Positions 1 to 12,140 of a stretch of DNA of 64,000 bases are shown here, piece after piece. The notes below the pieces were generated by a model that had not been told where the DNA came from, ran no database searches, and was given only the letters and a program-made list of their open reading frames with translations. Each line of letters opens with the position of its first letter. Within the stretch, counting starts at the first letter, position 1. The DNA is from Mallotus nudiflorus (taxonomy: Eukaryota; Streptophyta; Magnoliopsida; Malpighiales; Euphorbiaceae): assembly GCA_947683625.1 (NCBI GenBank), contig CANTUR010000641.1, positions 496,001 through 560,000 on the forward strand, in the 5' to 3' direction. The translations under genes and the position numbers were made by a program.

Positions 1-1180
1 TAGCTTAGCTCTTAGAAATATGTGACACATTCAAGATGAACGGGGTTAGTTCGGATGCTATCAAGCTAAGGCTATTTCCCTTTTCTTTGAGGGACAAGGC
101 TAAATTGTGGTTATTCCCCCTTGCACCACAATTAATCACCTCTTAGGATTTGTTGTCTAGGGCATTTTTTAGCAAATATTTCCCATCGGGGAAGATAGCT
201 AAATTCAAATAAGAAATTACAAGCTTCACCCAATACAGTGGTGAATCTCTTTGTAAGGCTTGGAAGCATTTCAAAGACTTGTAGAGACAGTACCCACACT
301 ATGGTGTTCCCCAATGGCTGCTTATTCAGACTTTCTATCAAGGACTCATAAAGCCGATGAGGATTACTATTGATGCTACAACACAAGGTTCGTTTATGAG
401 TAAGATACCAGAGGATGCCTACAATCTCTTTGAGACTATGGCATCAAACAACTACTAATGGCATGAAGACTAAAGTGCACCAAAGAAGGTAGCAGGCATG
501 AATTGGATAGTTGGAACCTCCTTAATACTAAGATAGACATGCTTACAAAGAAGATAGAGGCTTCAGAAAAAGTGACCAACCCCATGGCAGTTTATTCATG
601 TGAGTATTATAGAGGAGGGAATTCTACTTTAGAGTGCCATGGGAGTTTTTCATAGAAGACATCAATTGAGCAACTCAATGCACTCAATAACTTCTAAAGA
701 AATCAAGGTAACCCCTAATCCAATACCTACAATCTAGGTTGGCACAACCATTCCAACTTCTCATGGTCTAACCAAGGAGGGGTGCAGAACAATCACCTAG
801 AATTCAAGCCACCACCTCCTAGGTTCCAACAAAAAGTAATCTTTCTCAATAAGGAGAACAAAAGTCAAATTTGGAAGTTATGATGGAAAAATTTCTGAAG
901 GACTAGGAAGAAAAAAAGAGGAAATAAAGAACCTGATTGCTCAAATGGGCCAACTACATGCCCACAACATGATGCTAGAGAATCAAATTGCCTCTTAAGC
1001 CTTGAGTTTAAAGCTAGCTGGGATGTTGCCTAGTTAACCATACAATCCTATGGAGCAAGCAAAGGTAGTCACCTTGAGAAGTGGCAAGCAAATCCCCAAA
1101 GTTAAAGTTGAAGAGAAAGAAGCGGTGCTTGAAATTGATACAAAGGAGAAGCAGACTGAGCCTTTATAAGAAAAGCATGA
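1..1180 (+). pseudogene. Athila-1 gag remnant (5' end outside window)
   Basis: Frame-broken reading in plus gives pieces typical of Athila gag: an LFPFSLRDKAKLWL-like stretch near 70-120, a stretch like SFTQYSGESL around 225-250, and METMASNNY-like residues near 430-460. Gag forms the virus-like particle in this family. Stops and frameshifts occur every few dozen codons, so no ORF over 100 residues survives. The later part (about 560-1180) is the low-complexity, charged region expected before the protease. The antisense ORF at 132-386 is a shadow of this region. Confidence 0.75.
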
Positions 1181-1189
1181 ATAAAAGAA

Positions 1190-1860
1190 GGTCACACTTA
1201 CCTTAATGCCACCACTACCTTTTCCTTAAAGGAAATAAAAATCCAAGTTGGACAGACAATTTGAGAAGTTTATAAAATCGTTCTAGTAGCTTAAGCTTAA
1301 AATACCTCTCCTGGATGTTATAAACACTATGCCTACATATTCAAAATTTCTGAAGGACATCATCTCATGCAAAAGAAGGTGGGATGACCATGAGACCATC
1401 CCCATTAATAAGGAGTGTAGTGCTATCATCCAGAATAAGCTTCCCTAAAAGCTTAAAAATCCAGGGAGTATTACTATCCCTTGTACCATTGGAACTAAAT
1501 TTATAAGCAAATCTCTTTGTGATCTTACTGTAAGTGTAAGTATAATTCCTTTCTCTTTTTATAGGAGGTTGAACATTAGTGAGCCCTAGCCAACCACTGT
1601 GTCCTTAGAACTTGCTGACAAGTCCATTAAATATCCCTATGGGATTTTAGAGGACATTCTAGTTAAAGTGGACAATTACTATGTCTCAGGAGACTTCATT
1701 ATCCTAGAAATGGAAGAGACACCCACATCTCAATAATTCTAAAGCATCCATTCTTGGCCATAACATGAGCTATTATATATGTGAAAAGAGGAAAGATACT
1801 CTTAGAGGTTGGAGACAATAAGGTAGAGTTCAATGTGTTCAATAAGGCAAAACAATCACC
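1190..1860 (+). pseudogene. Athila-1 aspartic protease region, damaged active site
   Basis: The region reads as the gag-protease junction of Athila elements: a proline-rich PPLPFP-like motif near 1210-1230, a KFLKDI-like stretch near 1345, then the protease core. Family members have a DLGAS motif at the active site; here the codons from 1521 read D-L-T-V-S, so the catalytic neighbourhood is altered. Downstream pieces (SLELADKSIKYPYG-like at about 1605-1640, then ILEDILVKVD) match the protease flap and C-terminal part. Several stops break the frame. The second Athila-like copy keeps the DLGAS form at about 54117. Confidence 0.72.
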
Positions 1861-2061
1861 AACAATGGAGTTCTATTTTCGAGTGAACATGATATAAAAC
1901 TGTGTAGAGGAGACTTTCAAAAAACAGCTCACCCAAGACCCATTAGAGGCATGCCTAACACATGCAGACGAGGATGAATTGGATAAAAGGTAGCAAGGTA
2001 TGAGCATTACATCAATGCAAATCCTGCACTGAATAAGAGCAAATCATCCAGGTATAAACCC

Positions 2062-3170
2062 TTGCCTTCTCCTAGGAAAAGTCTTCATAAAATTGAGGAG
2101 GAAAATGCATCCAAGGTGGAGCTTAAAGCTCTACCTTCATCCCTTAGGTATGCTTTCCTTGGCCCTAATTGCACCTATGTTATTATTGTGAATACTGAGT
2201 TAGCTAATAGTCAAGTGGATGCATTGCTTAGAAGAGTTAGACCCCATAGGAAAATCATTGGTTACATAATAAATGACCTTAAAGGAATTAGTTCCTCAAT
2301 TTACATGAATAGAATTCACATGGAGGATGAGGCAAAACCCACTATAGAACACCAAAGAAAGTTAAAACCTAATATGAAAGAGGTAGTAAAAAAGGAAATT
2401 ATGAAATTTCTTGATGCAGAGATGATATATCCTATTTCGGATAACCAATAAGTTAGTCTCATACATGTGGTCCCTAAGAAAGGGGGGTATGACTATAGTC
2501 CCAAATGAGCATAATGAACTTATACCTACTAGGACTGTGACAGGGTGTAGTATGTGCATAGATTACAGAAAACTTAACAAAGCCACCAGGAAGGATCACT
2601 TCCCTCTCCCTTTTATTGACCAACTCCTAGAAAGATTAGCAAACCACTTTTATTTTTGCTATCTAAATGGCTACTTGGGATTCTTTCAAATCCCCATCTA
2701 TCCTGATGATCAGGAAAAGACCACATTTACTTACCCCTATGAAACATATGCATATAAGAGAATGCCTTTGGGATTGTGTAATGCACATACTACCTTTCAA
2801 AGATGTATAATGTCCATCTTTTCAGATTTTGTGGAAGATATAATGGAGGTCTTTATGGATGATTTTTCTATGTATGGTAGTTCTTTTGATGCTTATCTAG
2901 ATAATCTTTCTAAGGTATTGCAGTGTTATGAAGAGACAAATCTAATGCTTAACTGGGAGAAGTGTCATTTCATAGTGACTAAAGGAGTGGTGCTAGGCCA
3001 TATTGTGTCTTAAAACAGAATTGAGGTGGACAAGGCAAAAATAAAAGTGATTGAGAAGCTTCCACCTTCTGCCTCCACCAAAGGAATAAGGAGTTTCTTA
3101 GGCCATGTAGGGTTCTACAGGCAATTCATTAAAGATCTTTCTAAGATCGCAAAACCCTAACCAATCTTCT
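2062..3170 (+). pseudogene. Athila-1 reverse transcriptase remnant
   Basis: Two overlapping frames carry the RT. From 2062 a linker runs through a KGISSSIYMNRI motif to KPNMKEVVKKEIMKFLDAEMIYPIS. From about 2465 follow the fingers and palm: CIDYRKLNKATRKDHFPLPF, then RMPLGL with N-A-T-F-Q and the catalytic FMDD at about 2850-2865. RT copies the element RNA into DNA. A stop at about 2449 and a frame change separate linker from palm, and another stop at about 3011 precedes the connection region (FLGHVGFYRQFIKD-like, to about 3150). The catalytic Asp pair is intact, but the polyprotein is broken. Confidence 0.88.
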
Positions 3171-3189
3171 TGCCAAAGGCACTCCTTTT

Positions 3190-3640
3190 AAATTTTTTGA
3201 TAAGTGTCTTTATGCTTTTTGTAGGTTAAACGAGGCCTTGATTTCAGCCCCTATTTTATAGCCACCAGATAGGAACCTTCCCTTCGAGATCATATGCGAT
3301 GCAAGTGACTTTGCTGTAGGAGCAGTGTTGGGACAACGGAGAGACAAGTAGGCATATGCAATCTACTACATAAGCCACACTCTCTATGAAGCTCAAGTAA
3401 ACTATACCACAACTGAAAAGGAGCTTCTTATAATGGTTTATGCTATGGACAAGTTTTGTTCATACTTGGTGGGAAGCAAGGTCCTTGTTTACACAGACCA
3501 TTCGACTTTGAAATACCTTTTGGCAAAGAAGGATGCCAAGCCAAAACTCACACGGTGGATCCTTCTTCTTTAAGAGTTTGATTTAGAAATTCAAGACCGA
3601 AAAGGAATAGAGAACTTAGTTGCTAACCACTTGTCTCGCT
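3190..3640 (+). pseudogene. Athila-1 RNase H region
   Basis: After the RT connection region the plus strand reads FEIICDASDFAVGAVLGQ near 3280-3335, then YTTTEKELL near 3403-3425 and VYTDHSTLKYLL near 3487-3525, ending with an R-W-I-L-L stretch near 3550. These are the landmarks of Ty3/gypsy RNase H, which removes RNA from the RNA-DNA hybrid. The segment is nearly open, but has stops near 3259 and 3571. It continues directly into the integrase region. Confidence 0.8.
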
Positions 3641-5040
3641 TAGAAAAGATTGCCTATTCAGACCCTCTTCCTATTGCAGATGACCTCCCAGGCGAGCAAC
3701 TAATGAAAATTCAAAAGAATATGCTCTGGTATGCTGACTTGGTAAACTATCTAGAATGTGGTCTCCTTCCACCTGAAATGGATTACCATCAGAAGAAAAA
3801 ATTCCTCTATGACTCTAGGCAGTACTTTTGGGATGAGCCATACTTATATAAGAAGTATGGGGATGGATTGCTATGGAGGTGCATTCTAAATGAGGAAATA
3901 TCAGAAGTCCTTATGCATTGTCACTCACTTGAGTGTAAGGGACATGCAAGTTCAAACAAAATAGCTAGTAAAGTGCTTTAGAGTGGGTTTTATTAGCCCT
4001 CTCTCTTTAAAGATGTAAGGCAATTCATAATCAAATGTGATCATTGTCAAAGAATAGGAAATATTAACAGACGGAACAAAATGCCACTCACCAACATCAT
4101 TGAGATTGAATTATTTGATGTATAAGGCATAGATTTCATGGGACCTTTCCCAAGCTCCTATAGAAATAAGTACATACTAGTTGGAGTTGATTACGTTTCC
4201 AAGTGGGTCGAAGCACTAGCTTCACCAACCAATGATGCTAAGGTGGTTATTAAGTTCTTAAGAAGAAATGTGTTCACTCATTTTGGTACCCCAAGAGCTA
4301 TAATCAGTGATTGTGATTCTCATTTCTGTAATTGTCAATTCATATCTTTGTTAGCAAAATATGGGGTTAAGCATAAAGTAGCTATATCGTACCATCCTCA
4401 GACAAGTGGACAAGTGGAAATCTCAAACAGAGAACTGAAAGCTATTCTAAAGATGATAGTCAACACTTTGAGAAAGGATTGGTCCACTTGATTAGATATT
4501 GCACTTTGGGCATATAGAACAGCTTACAAAACTCTAACAGGGACTTCGCCATTCAAATCGATTTATGGTAAATCTTGTCATCTTCCGGTTGAGTTAAAAC
4601 AAAAAGCATTCTGGGCTACTCAGTTTCTTAATTTTGATCAAGCAAAGGCTGTTGTTAAAAGATTACTTCAATAGAATAAACTTAAAGAATTATGACTAAA
4701 TGCTTATGAGAATTCCAAGATTTACAAAGAGAAAACAAAAAGGTGGCATGATAAAAGTTTGCAAAAGAAAGAGTTTTAAGAAGGAAATTTAGTGTTGCTG
4801 TTTAACTCCAGATTAAAGCTATTTCCAAGAAAATTAAAGTCTCGATGGTTTGGACTATTTAGAATTACACAAGTGTTTCCTTATGGAGCAGTCTAGCTTG
4901 TAAACAGAGCAAATGAAACTTTCAAGGTCAATGGGCAACATCTCAAGCTTTACTATATGGAGGAAGCTAGTCTGAAAGTGTCTCTTATACACTCATGGAT
5001 CCAACAACCTAAATTCATCAAGGGATAGTCAAGCTATTGA
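3631..5040 (+). pseudogene. Athila-1 integrase remnant
   Basis: The N-terminal zinc-binding region is carried by the frame from 3631 (H-C-H-S-L-E near 3915, then C-D-H-C-Q near 4038). The catalytic core includes MGPFPSSYRNKYILVGVDYVSKW (4138 onward), the second Asp region ISDCDSHFCN near 4305 and the third region HPQTSGQVEISNRELKAIL near 4390-4450. The C-terminal domain reads LLFNSRLKLFPRKLKSRW-like near 4795-4850. Integrase inserts element DNA into the host genome. The first catalytic region is preceded by a stop (near 4121), and further stops fall at about 4489, 4672 and 4693. The coding region ends near 5040 before a conserved post-pol sequence. Confidence 0.86.
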
Positions 5041-7099
5041 CTTTAAACTAGCGTTAGTTAGGAGACAACCCAATTTTTTTTCTCTTCAGTACTATTTCAT
5101 TTACATTTAATTTTCATTTTCAATTTTTATTTACTCTATCTTTCTTTCACAAGTTGACAAATGATGAGCAACAAATTGTTGAATTTAGGAGAAGAATTGT
5201 GATCACACAGGATTAAACACGGTCATGTCCCCAACTCGTGTCAAGGTACATGACTTCATTTGATACATTTATGAACACCACAAGGCTTCTTGACATGACA
5301 TAAACTATGTCATGTCCCCAATTCATATTTGATGTAAAAGCTAACACGGCATGGAAGCATGGCTTACGAGCCGTGTGCCCCATACCGTGCTTAATCAATA
5401 AAGCCGTGTCATAACTCAATTGACATGGCATGAAGCCGTGTCACAACTCAATTGACATGGCATGAAGCCGTGTCACAACTCAATTGACATGGCATGAATT
5501 GCATGGCCGTTCTAGATGAAGGATGGCCAGGCACCTTGTAAACATTAAAATTGTAAGGCCGTGCAGGCAAGGCATGGTCGTGCACATTTTGAGCATGAGA
5601 ATTGCATGGCAATGCTAGGTGAGGCACGACCGTACACAATGGTGGCTTAAAATGACATGGCCGTGCTAGGTGAGACACATATGATACATTTAAAGCAAGA
5701 CACCAGTCGTGTCACTTATCATCTAACATTGTATGACACACGTCATGTCCTAGCCAGACACACGTTGTGTCCTAGCCAAACACACCAATCAACAACATGA
5801 CTTTTAAGCACGGTTTTGCAAAACCATGTCCCCAACCCATGTGTTTTTTTTTTATCTATTTAACGCCCCTTCTTCCACTCTTTTTAAATTCGTTAACCCG
5901 CTAGATGACACTGATGTTGCATCGGATGATAGAGCTCATATGAAAGATTGATGATGATTTTGTTGTCCTGTTATCTATTTTTTTATTTTTGTTTCTTATT
6001 TTCTAGAGTTTATGTCTGTTTATATTTTTCTTTTTATGTTCAAATATTATGACTGTTATCTTCTTATTTTTGTCTTATATTTTTTCTATTTTAGTTTATT
6101 TGTTTTTGATATCTTCTGGTGCTTGCATGAATCAAGGATTTACCCTTTTCACCCTTTTATCTCTTTTATGGTTTTACTTTTTATTATTTTTTTAATTGAG
6201 GACAATGCCATGGATAGTAGGGGGTGCTCTCATTGATTGATTTAAGTGTCTAATTCAGTTAAAAAACTAAAAAAATAAAAAATCTTTATGATGATTTTGT
6301 TTATTTTTTTTAAAATTTATTAACCTTCAACTCATTTCCCCATATTAATGATTTGTTTGTCCTAAAATTATTTTTGTTCAAATTGTTTTGAGACTTGATC
6401 ATACTAGGGTATATATTAGTGGATAAGCTTGATATTTAGTTTGATCACTGAACTATCAAATGGTTTATGAATTAAGATGGTTGAACATAATCTTTATGTA
6501 TGAGTGTTTTAGTTTTTATAACCTAAGCATAATCCTAGCGATTGAGATTGAGTATGATTCTAGGAAGGATTGCACTTTGGTTTTTAGTTGAAAAAAAATC
6601 AAACACACATGCTCTCTCTCTTATTCCAAGAGCTATACTTAAATCAAGTTCTTATGCGCTCTAAATAGGGTATGAGTATTCATAGAACCCACTTTACTAC
6701 ATCCACGCTTAGTAGTATAGGAATGACGGAGGATTGCTTTGAGTGGAAAGGTGAATTGTAAAGGATAAAAATAAAAAAAAATTAGTAAGATGGATCATAA
6801 AACACACTTACTAGGAAAATTGTGTGCGCCATAAAAAAAAACTGAGAATTTTAATGTTTTTTTTTTTTGGAGTTATGCTTGGTTAATTTTAAAAGGGTGA
6901 ATGCTTGGGTTATGATTAGTAAATTGCTTGTATATATTGTATTTTTGTTTGGCTATCTTCTTTAGTAAATGGGTTTTGATCTCGATGATTGTTAAGAATC
7001 AATTCTTAAAAGCTAGTTGACTTTAGCGTGATTTGAGTTTATTATTTTTCAATCTTGATTTTTGCTTAAAGACAAACAAAGCTTTAGTATGGGGGAATT
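5041..7099 (+). other. Athila-1 3' non-coding region with polypurine tract
   Basis: No coding region was found over about 2 kb. Just after pol lies the GACAACCCAA-type sequence common after pol in this branch (about 5062-5073). From 5220 to 5830 the DNA is rich in short GCCGTGTC and CATGGCCGTG motifs, including a 32-bp tandem repeat. A GAGGACAATG-type motif stands at about 6198. A block at about 6685-6750 (ccacgcttagtagt) is shared with the other Athila-like element near 60622-60684. The region ends in a polypurine tract, tatgggggaa, at about 7089-7097, just before the LTR. Confidence 0.7.
5409..5498 (+). repeat. 32-bp tandem repeat, about 2.8 copies
   Basis: The unit starts tcacaactcaattgacatgg and ends with the half-palindromic gaagccgtg. 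Copies begin at 5409, 5441 and 5473; the first has one change (tcataac) and the third is cut short at about 5498. Degenerate relatives of the ccgtgtc/gacatgg part recur from 5220 to 5800 on both strands. Confidence 0.85.
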
Positions 7100-8535
7100 T
7101 GATGTGTAAATTATTTATATGTCTTAGAGTTGAATGTTAATAAGTTTTAAATAGATAATAACTTAATTAATGTTGTTTTTGGGTACAATTAGGACATTAG
7201 AATAGTTTAGAGACTTATTTATGCTTTTTGGTTTTTTAATGTGGTTTTGGTGGAATTTTACTAATTTATGGTTTTTATCTTTTAGTGGACCTTGAGACTT
7301 TGAATTTGATGGGCTAAAGAGCAAGGGAATATGGTTGAACATAAAAGGAGGAAGAAAGCTAAATTGAGCCCAAGTCCAAGCTATGAAAGCCTCAAAATTG
7401 AAGAACATGTCACGGCTTGCATAAGAATTTCTCATAACTTGCATGATGTCGTGTTAAGTGTACCTGAGAAGTAGTGAATCACATGACATGGCAACACACC
7501 CATGAACCTAAGATGTGTAGTGAAGTTTAAATGCACGGCATGCTCGAAGCCGTGCCCTTCTCGGGACTAAATTTTATGTTTACTTTGTTTTAAGTCATGG
7601 TTGTGACACCAAGTTGTGCCATGAAGATTATTCCCAATTTCATATGTTTTAAGGAATTAGATGATGTCAAGGACTCTTTAGTTACCCTAAGTCATGTAAA
7701 AGGAAAATAACTTATCTAGGGTTGTGAAGAAGAAGAGACAGATCAAGATACTTAAGAGGCGGATAATTTTCCAAGAGATTGAGCTCACCACTTTTTAATG
7801 TTCACTAGTCTTATCTTGTTTCTTTTATTATTCATGGACTTTTTCCTAGCCATGAGTGGCTATTTTTATTTATAGAGTCTTTATTAGGACTAGTTATTCC
7901 ATGACATGATTTGAATACTTATTCTTAATTATAATTGATTTGGTTTTCAGTTAATTCTTTGTGTTTCAATAATTGTCTTGTGATTCATTCTAGGCCTATT
8001 TGAGTTGCATATTAATATACAATTTCACTGATGAGAGTTAAGGGAAATTGTTAGCTTAGGACATAAAGAACTTAGACCACTCTATCACGAGAGTAGGCAA
8101 GCTCTTTAAGGAGTCACGACTATAAAGATACGGCAGTAAATACTTACTAAAGAACTTAATGAGTTTGGATTAGAATTTTAATCACAAGAGTAGGTTAAAT
8201 CCTAATCTTTGCATGCTTAATTGAACTCGAGAGAGGCTTTAGGTAAATTAGAGTAATTACCCTTAACTTAATTCTAGGTTAATTAAATTAATATTGTATT
8301 CATGATTTGATTGGAATAGTAAAACTAGACCTAGACTATGTGTTTACAATTAATTGATTTTACTTTTTAAAGCTATTAGTCATTTTTTTTCTTTTACCTA
8401 ATTTACTAAGTTGATTTGCTAGCTAAGATAATAAGTAAGAATTCTTGGTAATCAATAGTCAATCCCTGTGGGAGCGATAATCCTTTACACTATAACTATA
8501 ACCGTGTGCTTAAAGGTATTTAAAACGCAACAACA
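7100..8535 (+). repeat. 3' LTR of Athila-1
   Basis: The LTR starts TGATGTGTAAATTA directly after the polypurine tract and ends near 8535 in gcaacaaca. The CAATCCCTGTGGGAGCGATAAT block at about 8459-8480 and the stretch after it are typical of the end of Athila and Tat LTRs. Length is about 1.44 kb. The flanking bases on the right are ttaaac; the matching left flank is outside the window. A cggcatgctcgaagccgtg motif around 7535-7555 echoes the repeats in the 3' untranslated region. Confidence 0.78.
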
Positions 8536-8544
8536 TTAAACACT

Positions 8545-8917
8545 GACGAACCTATCCTCTAATTAATAAAAAGATCATGTCTAGATTAACTACCTCTCCC
8601 ATTTATGGTAGATCTAACACCCTTTTTACATACTAGTTACTTGCCCTTGTTAGGTTCCTCTCTACCCTCTTGTTGCTTCCCTTTGTCAGGTCCCTAATCT
8701 TAAATAGCTCCTTCAGGCATATCAGCCATATGAGTCACTTAATCAACAACAACCTCATTAACTTCTTAATAAATTCCACTTACAACTTTAGTTACAAGCT
8801 TAGCTGGCTACAATAGAGAACATAAAATTATTTTTTCATAAATAAGAACAACCAACTTGTCAAAATGAAAACTATTAGCTTGTCAAAATGACAAAATACA
8901 CAAGTCCAAGTGAAATT
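8545..8917 (-). pseudogene. MULE transposase C-terminal tail remnant
   Basis: The minus strand reads a low-complexity, partly charged tail (PDKGKQQEGREEPNKGK-like at about 8690-8640, then RSTINGRGS-like near 8610) with several stops. It has no conserved domain by itself. It is assigned to the MULE because it follows directly once the solo LTR 8918-12140 and one copy of its aaatt duplication are removed. It could contain a last intron (TTGTAG-type acceptor near 8808). Confidence 0.5.
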
Positions 8918-11900
8918 TGTCACGACCCAAAACAGGGGCCATGACCGGCGCTAGGGAACAGGAATTCTTTCAAATCCAGAACTCGTAGCAAGCCTAAAAA
9001 AATAAAAAAATCAAACATGCAATAATAATAATAACGATATCAAATGCAGCAGAAATAAAAATCATAAATATAATAATAACATTTTCATCACTGGATTTAA
9101 ATCAAATCTCATCTCATATATGAATCTCTTAATACAAATCCAGTTTCAAATAATACAATACAACATCTCCTTAAATATTTAATGACTACTGCAGTGTCTA
9201 GATAAAATAAATCCAAGACTCAGAGAAGCAGTTTACACAAAGAAGCCGCGGTAGAAGAAATCCGGCATATGGGTCTGCTACTGAGGTCTGAAGATGTTGA
9301 CTCTCCTGAAAAATAGTCAACGGAGGGGAGTCAGACCTCACTGAGTGAATTACTATAATATATATACATGCATACTAAATGACAATGCATGCAATCAACA
9401 ATATATATATATCTAATATATATACAGGCAAATACACACAGATGCAAGGAAATCATTTTATATATATTTTATTGAAAATCATCTTTTATGAAGGATCATA
9501 TAGAACCCTATGATATCGAAAACCTCAGATAGTGTTAGACAACACTCTAGCCACACAGGCTCACTTATTCCAAATATATCCACTTAATCCATTTGGACAG
9601 TAGACTGGCCCCGAGACATTAAGTCAACCGAGCTCCAGCAGTCTGACTGCCAGTGTGATTGGCCCCGAGACACTTGGTCAATTGAGCTCCAACAATCACA
9701 CCTCCAAACCATATCTCACACATCAAATAAATCAATTCCAATCAATATCCACAAATAGGTTAGTAATATAGCCTAAATACTATAGGCGTACCGATACGTA
9801 CTCGGTCCTAGTGCTGCCCACTAGGTAGCACGTTCTATCGATATCCTTCATTAATGAATATAAACATTCATTCACAAAAATAAATGATGCATGAAGTTCA
9901 ATAAAATATCAACATAAACCATATATATACTAGAAATATACCAAAAGTAAACCAGGTATATTTCGAGTATATATACGTCAAATAAATCCAATACAATTAC
10001 AAAATAAACTAAAATATACCAAAATATACATAAAAGCATTTTAAGAATAATTTAGTTATAAAACATGCATATAGTTGAAAATATACCAAAAGTAAACCTA
10101 AGTAATACTTAAATCATTCATGCATATTTTATTAAAATAAAGCATACTTTTCTAAAACATGCACCCTAAAACACATATATATAAAATAGTAACTCACAAA
10201 TTAGTGCGCTCCACGAGATGGATCTGACGGGCCTGGTCCACTAGCCCTCGGTCACGGCGCAACTAAACAAAAAATAACGACAGACATTAGAATAAACCTA
10301 ACATAAATCCTAGAATTCGATCTAGAATATTAAACACAGAATCGAGATTAGGGATCGACTGGATATCACGTTTTACGAGAATTCTATCGAAAATCCGACA
10401 GAACCTCCCCTGTAAAATGGACATCTCTCTACTCAAAAGAGTAGAGTCGACCCTACAAAGAAATACACTTCAAAAAACAAGCTCAACACTCAACCATAAC
10501 CCCTCGGTCGGACTCCAAACTACAATCCACCGACCGGGGTCCACAAACACAGAATAATTCCAGAAATACCAAAAATACTCTTATAACATAGAAATTCATT
10601 TTATAAGTAGAAATTACATAATTAACCTTAAAACACTGTAAAAACCGATAAAAACTCATTTTATTAGAAAAACCGTATATTATATATATAATTGAAAATA
10701 ATTCACGAAAAATAGTTTTAATTAGTTAAAAATACTAAATAATTTGTAGAAATCATTTTTATACCTTAAATAACTATTAAAACCAATTAAATTACATTTT
10801 TAGCCAATTTAGGGTAAAATTACCAAAATACCCCTATATATATAAATATACTTAAATTACTTCAAAAATTCACCAAAAATTATACAATTATCCAAAATTA
10901 ATTTTCTCAACATATTTATCAATAATATCAATAATTAAACCCAATTAACCAATTAATTTCAATTTAAAACACAATTAACCCTAATTTCTCAAATTTACAT
11001 AAACTTCAATAATTCAAAATAAATACATAGAAATTCATAAAAATTCCAAATAAATTCCTATAATTCATTTCAACACCTAATTTAACCATAAAACACAATT
11101 TCATAATTTAAATAATTAATTTCCGAAAATTAGAAAATAATATTAAAATATTCAAAAATACCCAAAAATCCAAACAATCTCCAAAAATTCCACAAAAATT
11201 CAAAAATGTAGATTAAGCTACTAGTATCAATATTTGTTAAGGGATTTTTCATGAATCAATCAATTCGAAGCTCAAAAAAATCAAAAACCCTAATGTGACC
11301 GAATTGGAAAAATCGAAACCTAAGCAATTCTAGACTATTTAAGCTCAAACCAAAGGTAGAATTACACTCACCGGAGCTCAAGGAGAAGAAAGAGACCGGC
11401 GGTGTCGAAAATGGTGGCCGGAATCGTCGTGATCGACGGTGAAGAGAAGTTCGGCTTCTCCGGCCAAAACCGACTTCCAGACGTCGGAAACGGCTACCAC
11501 AGGCGGCGGAAGAGGCTGGGGAAGGTGGTGGCACACCGGACGGCACTCCCACGGTAAGGGAACGGCACGGCAGCGACCGGAACGGCGAGGGAAGCAAATC
11601 GGGGAAGAAGGAGGCACTCGGGGGCAAAATGGTAATTTTCCAAAAACTTGATTTTTTGACATATAATGTGTATATATATATACTTTATACTATATAATAA
11701 AATAATATTAAATTACACACATTAAATATACACCACACACATAAAATTTAATATTTTAAAATATAATAATAAATAAAAATAATTAAATAACAATAAATTA
11801 ATAAACAAATAATAAAATATTAGGGTTATATTAATTAAACCCTAATTAAATAAATATTTACACACATAGGCTTTATTTAGTATTTTAAAAATATGTATGA

Positions 11901-12140
11901 GTTCATGCAAGTCCGTAAATCTATTTAAAATAATTAATAATAAATTATTCACGTGAAAATTTCCCTAAAAATGCAAATCCCGAGAAAATTTTACGTAAAG
12001 CACTGTAAATAAGACACAGTAATTAAAATAGGTTTTAAATACATATCAACTCGTAAAAATATCATATTTTATATACGAAAATTATTAACACTGCATATCC
12101 TAATACAATATTAAAATATTTAAAAACACGGGATATTACA
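8918..12140 (-). mobile_element. Solo LTR, Tekay/Del-like Ty3/gypsy chromovirus, 3.2 kb
   Basis: Plus-strand ends are TGTCACGACC at 8918 and GGATATTACA at 12140, that is TG...CA with short inverted ends. The 5 bases on each side are identical (aaatt at 8913-8917 and 12141-12145), proving one insertion event. There is no internal region, so this is a solo LTR. Sense is minus: read that way it starts TGTAATATCCCGTG, contains the CACTCAGTGAGGTCTGACTC-like block near 9340-9310, and ends GGGTCGTGACA. A GC-rich stretch at 11390-11620 produces spurious overlapping ORFs on both strands and is part of the LTR. It sits inside the MULE transposase. Confidence 0.93.
9607..9700. repeat. Diverged 54-bp direct duplication inside the solo LTR
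   Basis: The block ggccccgagacattaagtca at 9607 recurs as ggccccgagacacttggtca at 9661, followed in both by a similar gagctccarca stretch. The period is 54 bp with several substitutions. Confidence 0.75.

Larger units (their letters stand above)
1..8535 (+). mobile_element. Athila-like Ty3/gypsy retrotransposon, 5'-incomplete in window (Athila-1)
   Basis: The order is gag, protease, reverse transcriptase, RNase H, integrase, a long 3' untranslated region, a polypurine tract and a 3' LTR. Protein motifs in the RT linker and integrase fit the Athila branch of Ty3/gypsy. The 5' LTR, primer-binding site and start of gag lie left of the window, so total length and target-site duplication cannot be read. 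All reading frames are interrupted, so the copy cannot act on its own. Its 3' LTR directly abuts the C-terminal remnant of a MULE, so it may have inserted into that element. Unlike the second Athila-like copy at 49856-62029, I see no env-like region between integrase and LTR. Confidence 0.88.

Noticed and set aside
5213..6236. ORFs at 5213-5431, 5448-5678 (minus) and 6012-6236 (plus)
   Set aside because: The first two come from GCCGTGTC-type repeats, the third from T-rich DNA in the Athila-1 3' non-coding region; no conserved motif.
11256..11662. Overlapping ORFs of 123, 94 and 70 residues in a GC-rich stretch
   Set aside because: They lie on both strands inside the solo LTR 8918-12140. High GC lowers stop frequency, and no domain is seen; treated as LTR leader sequence.
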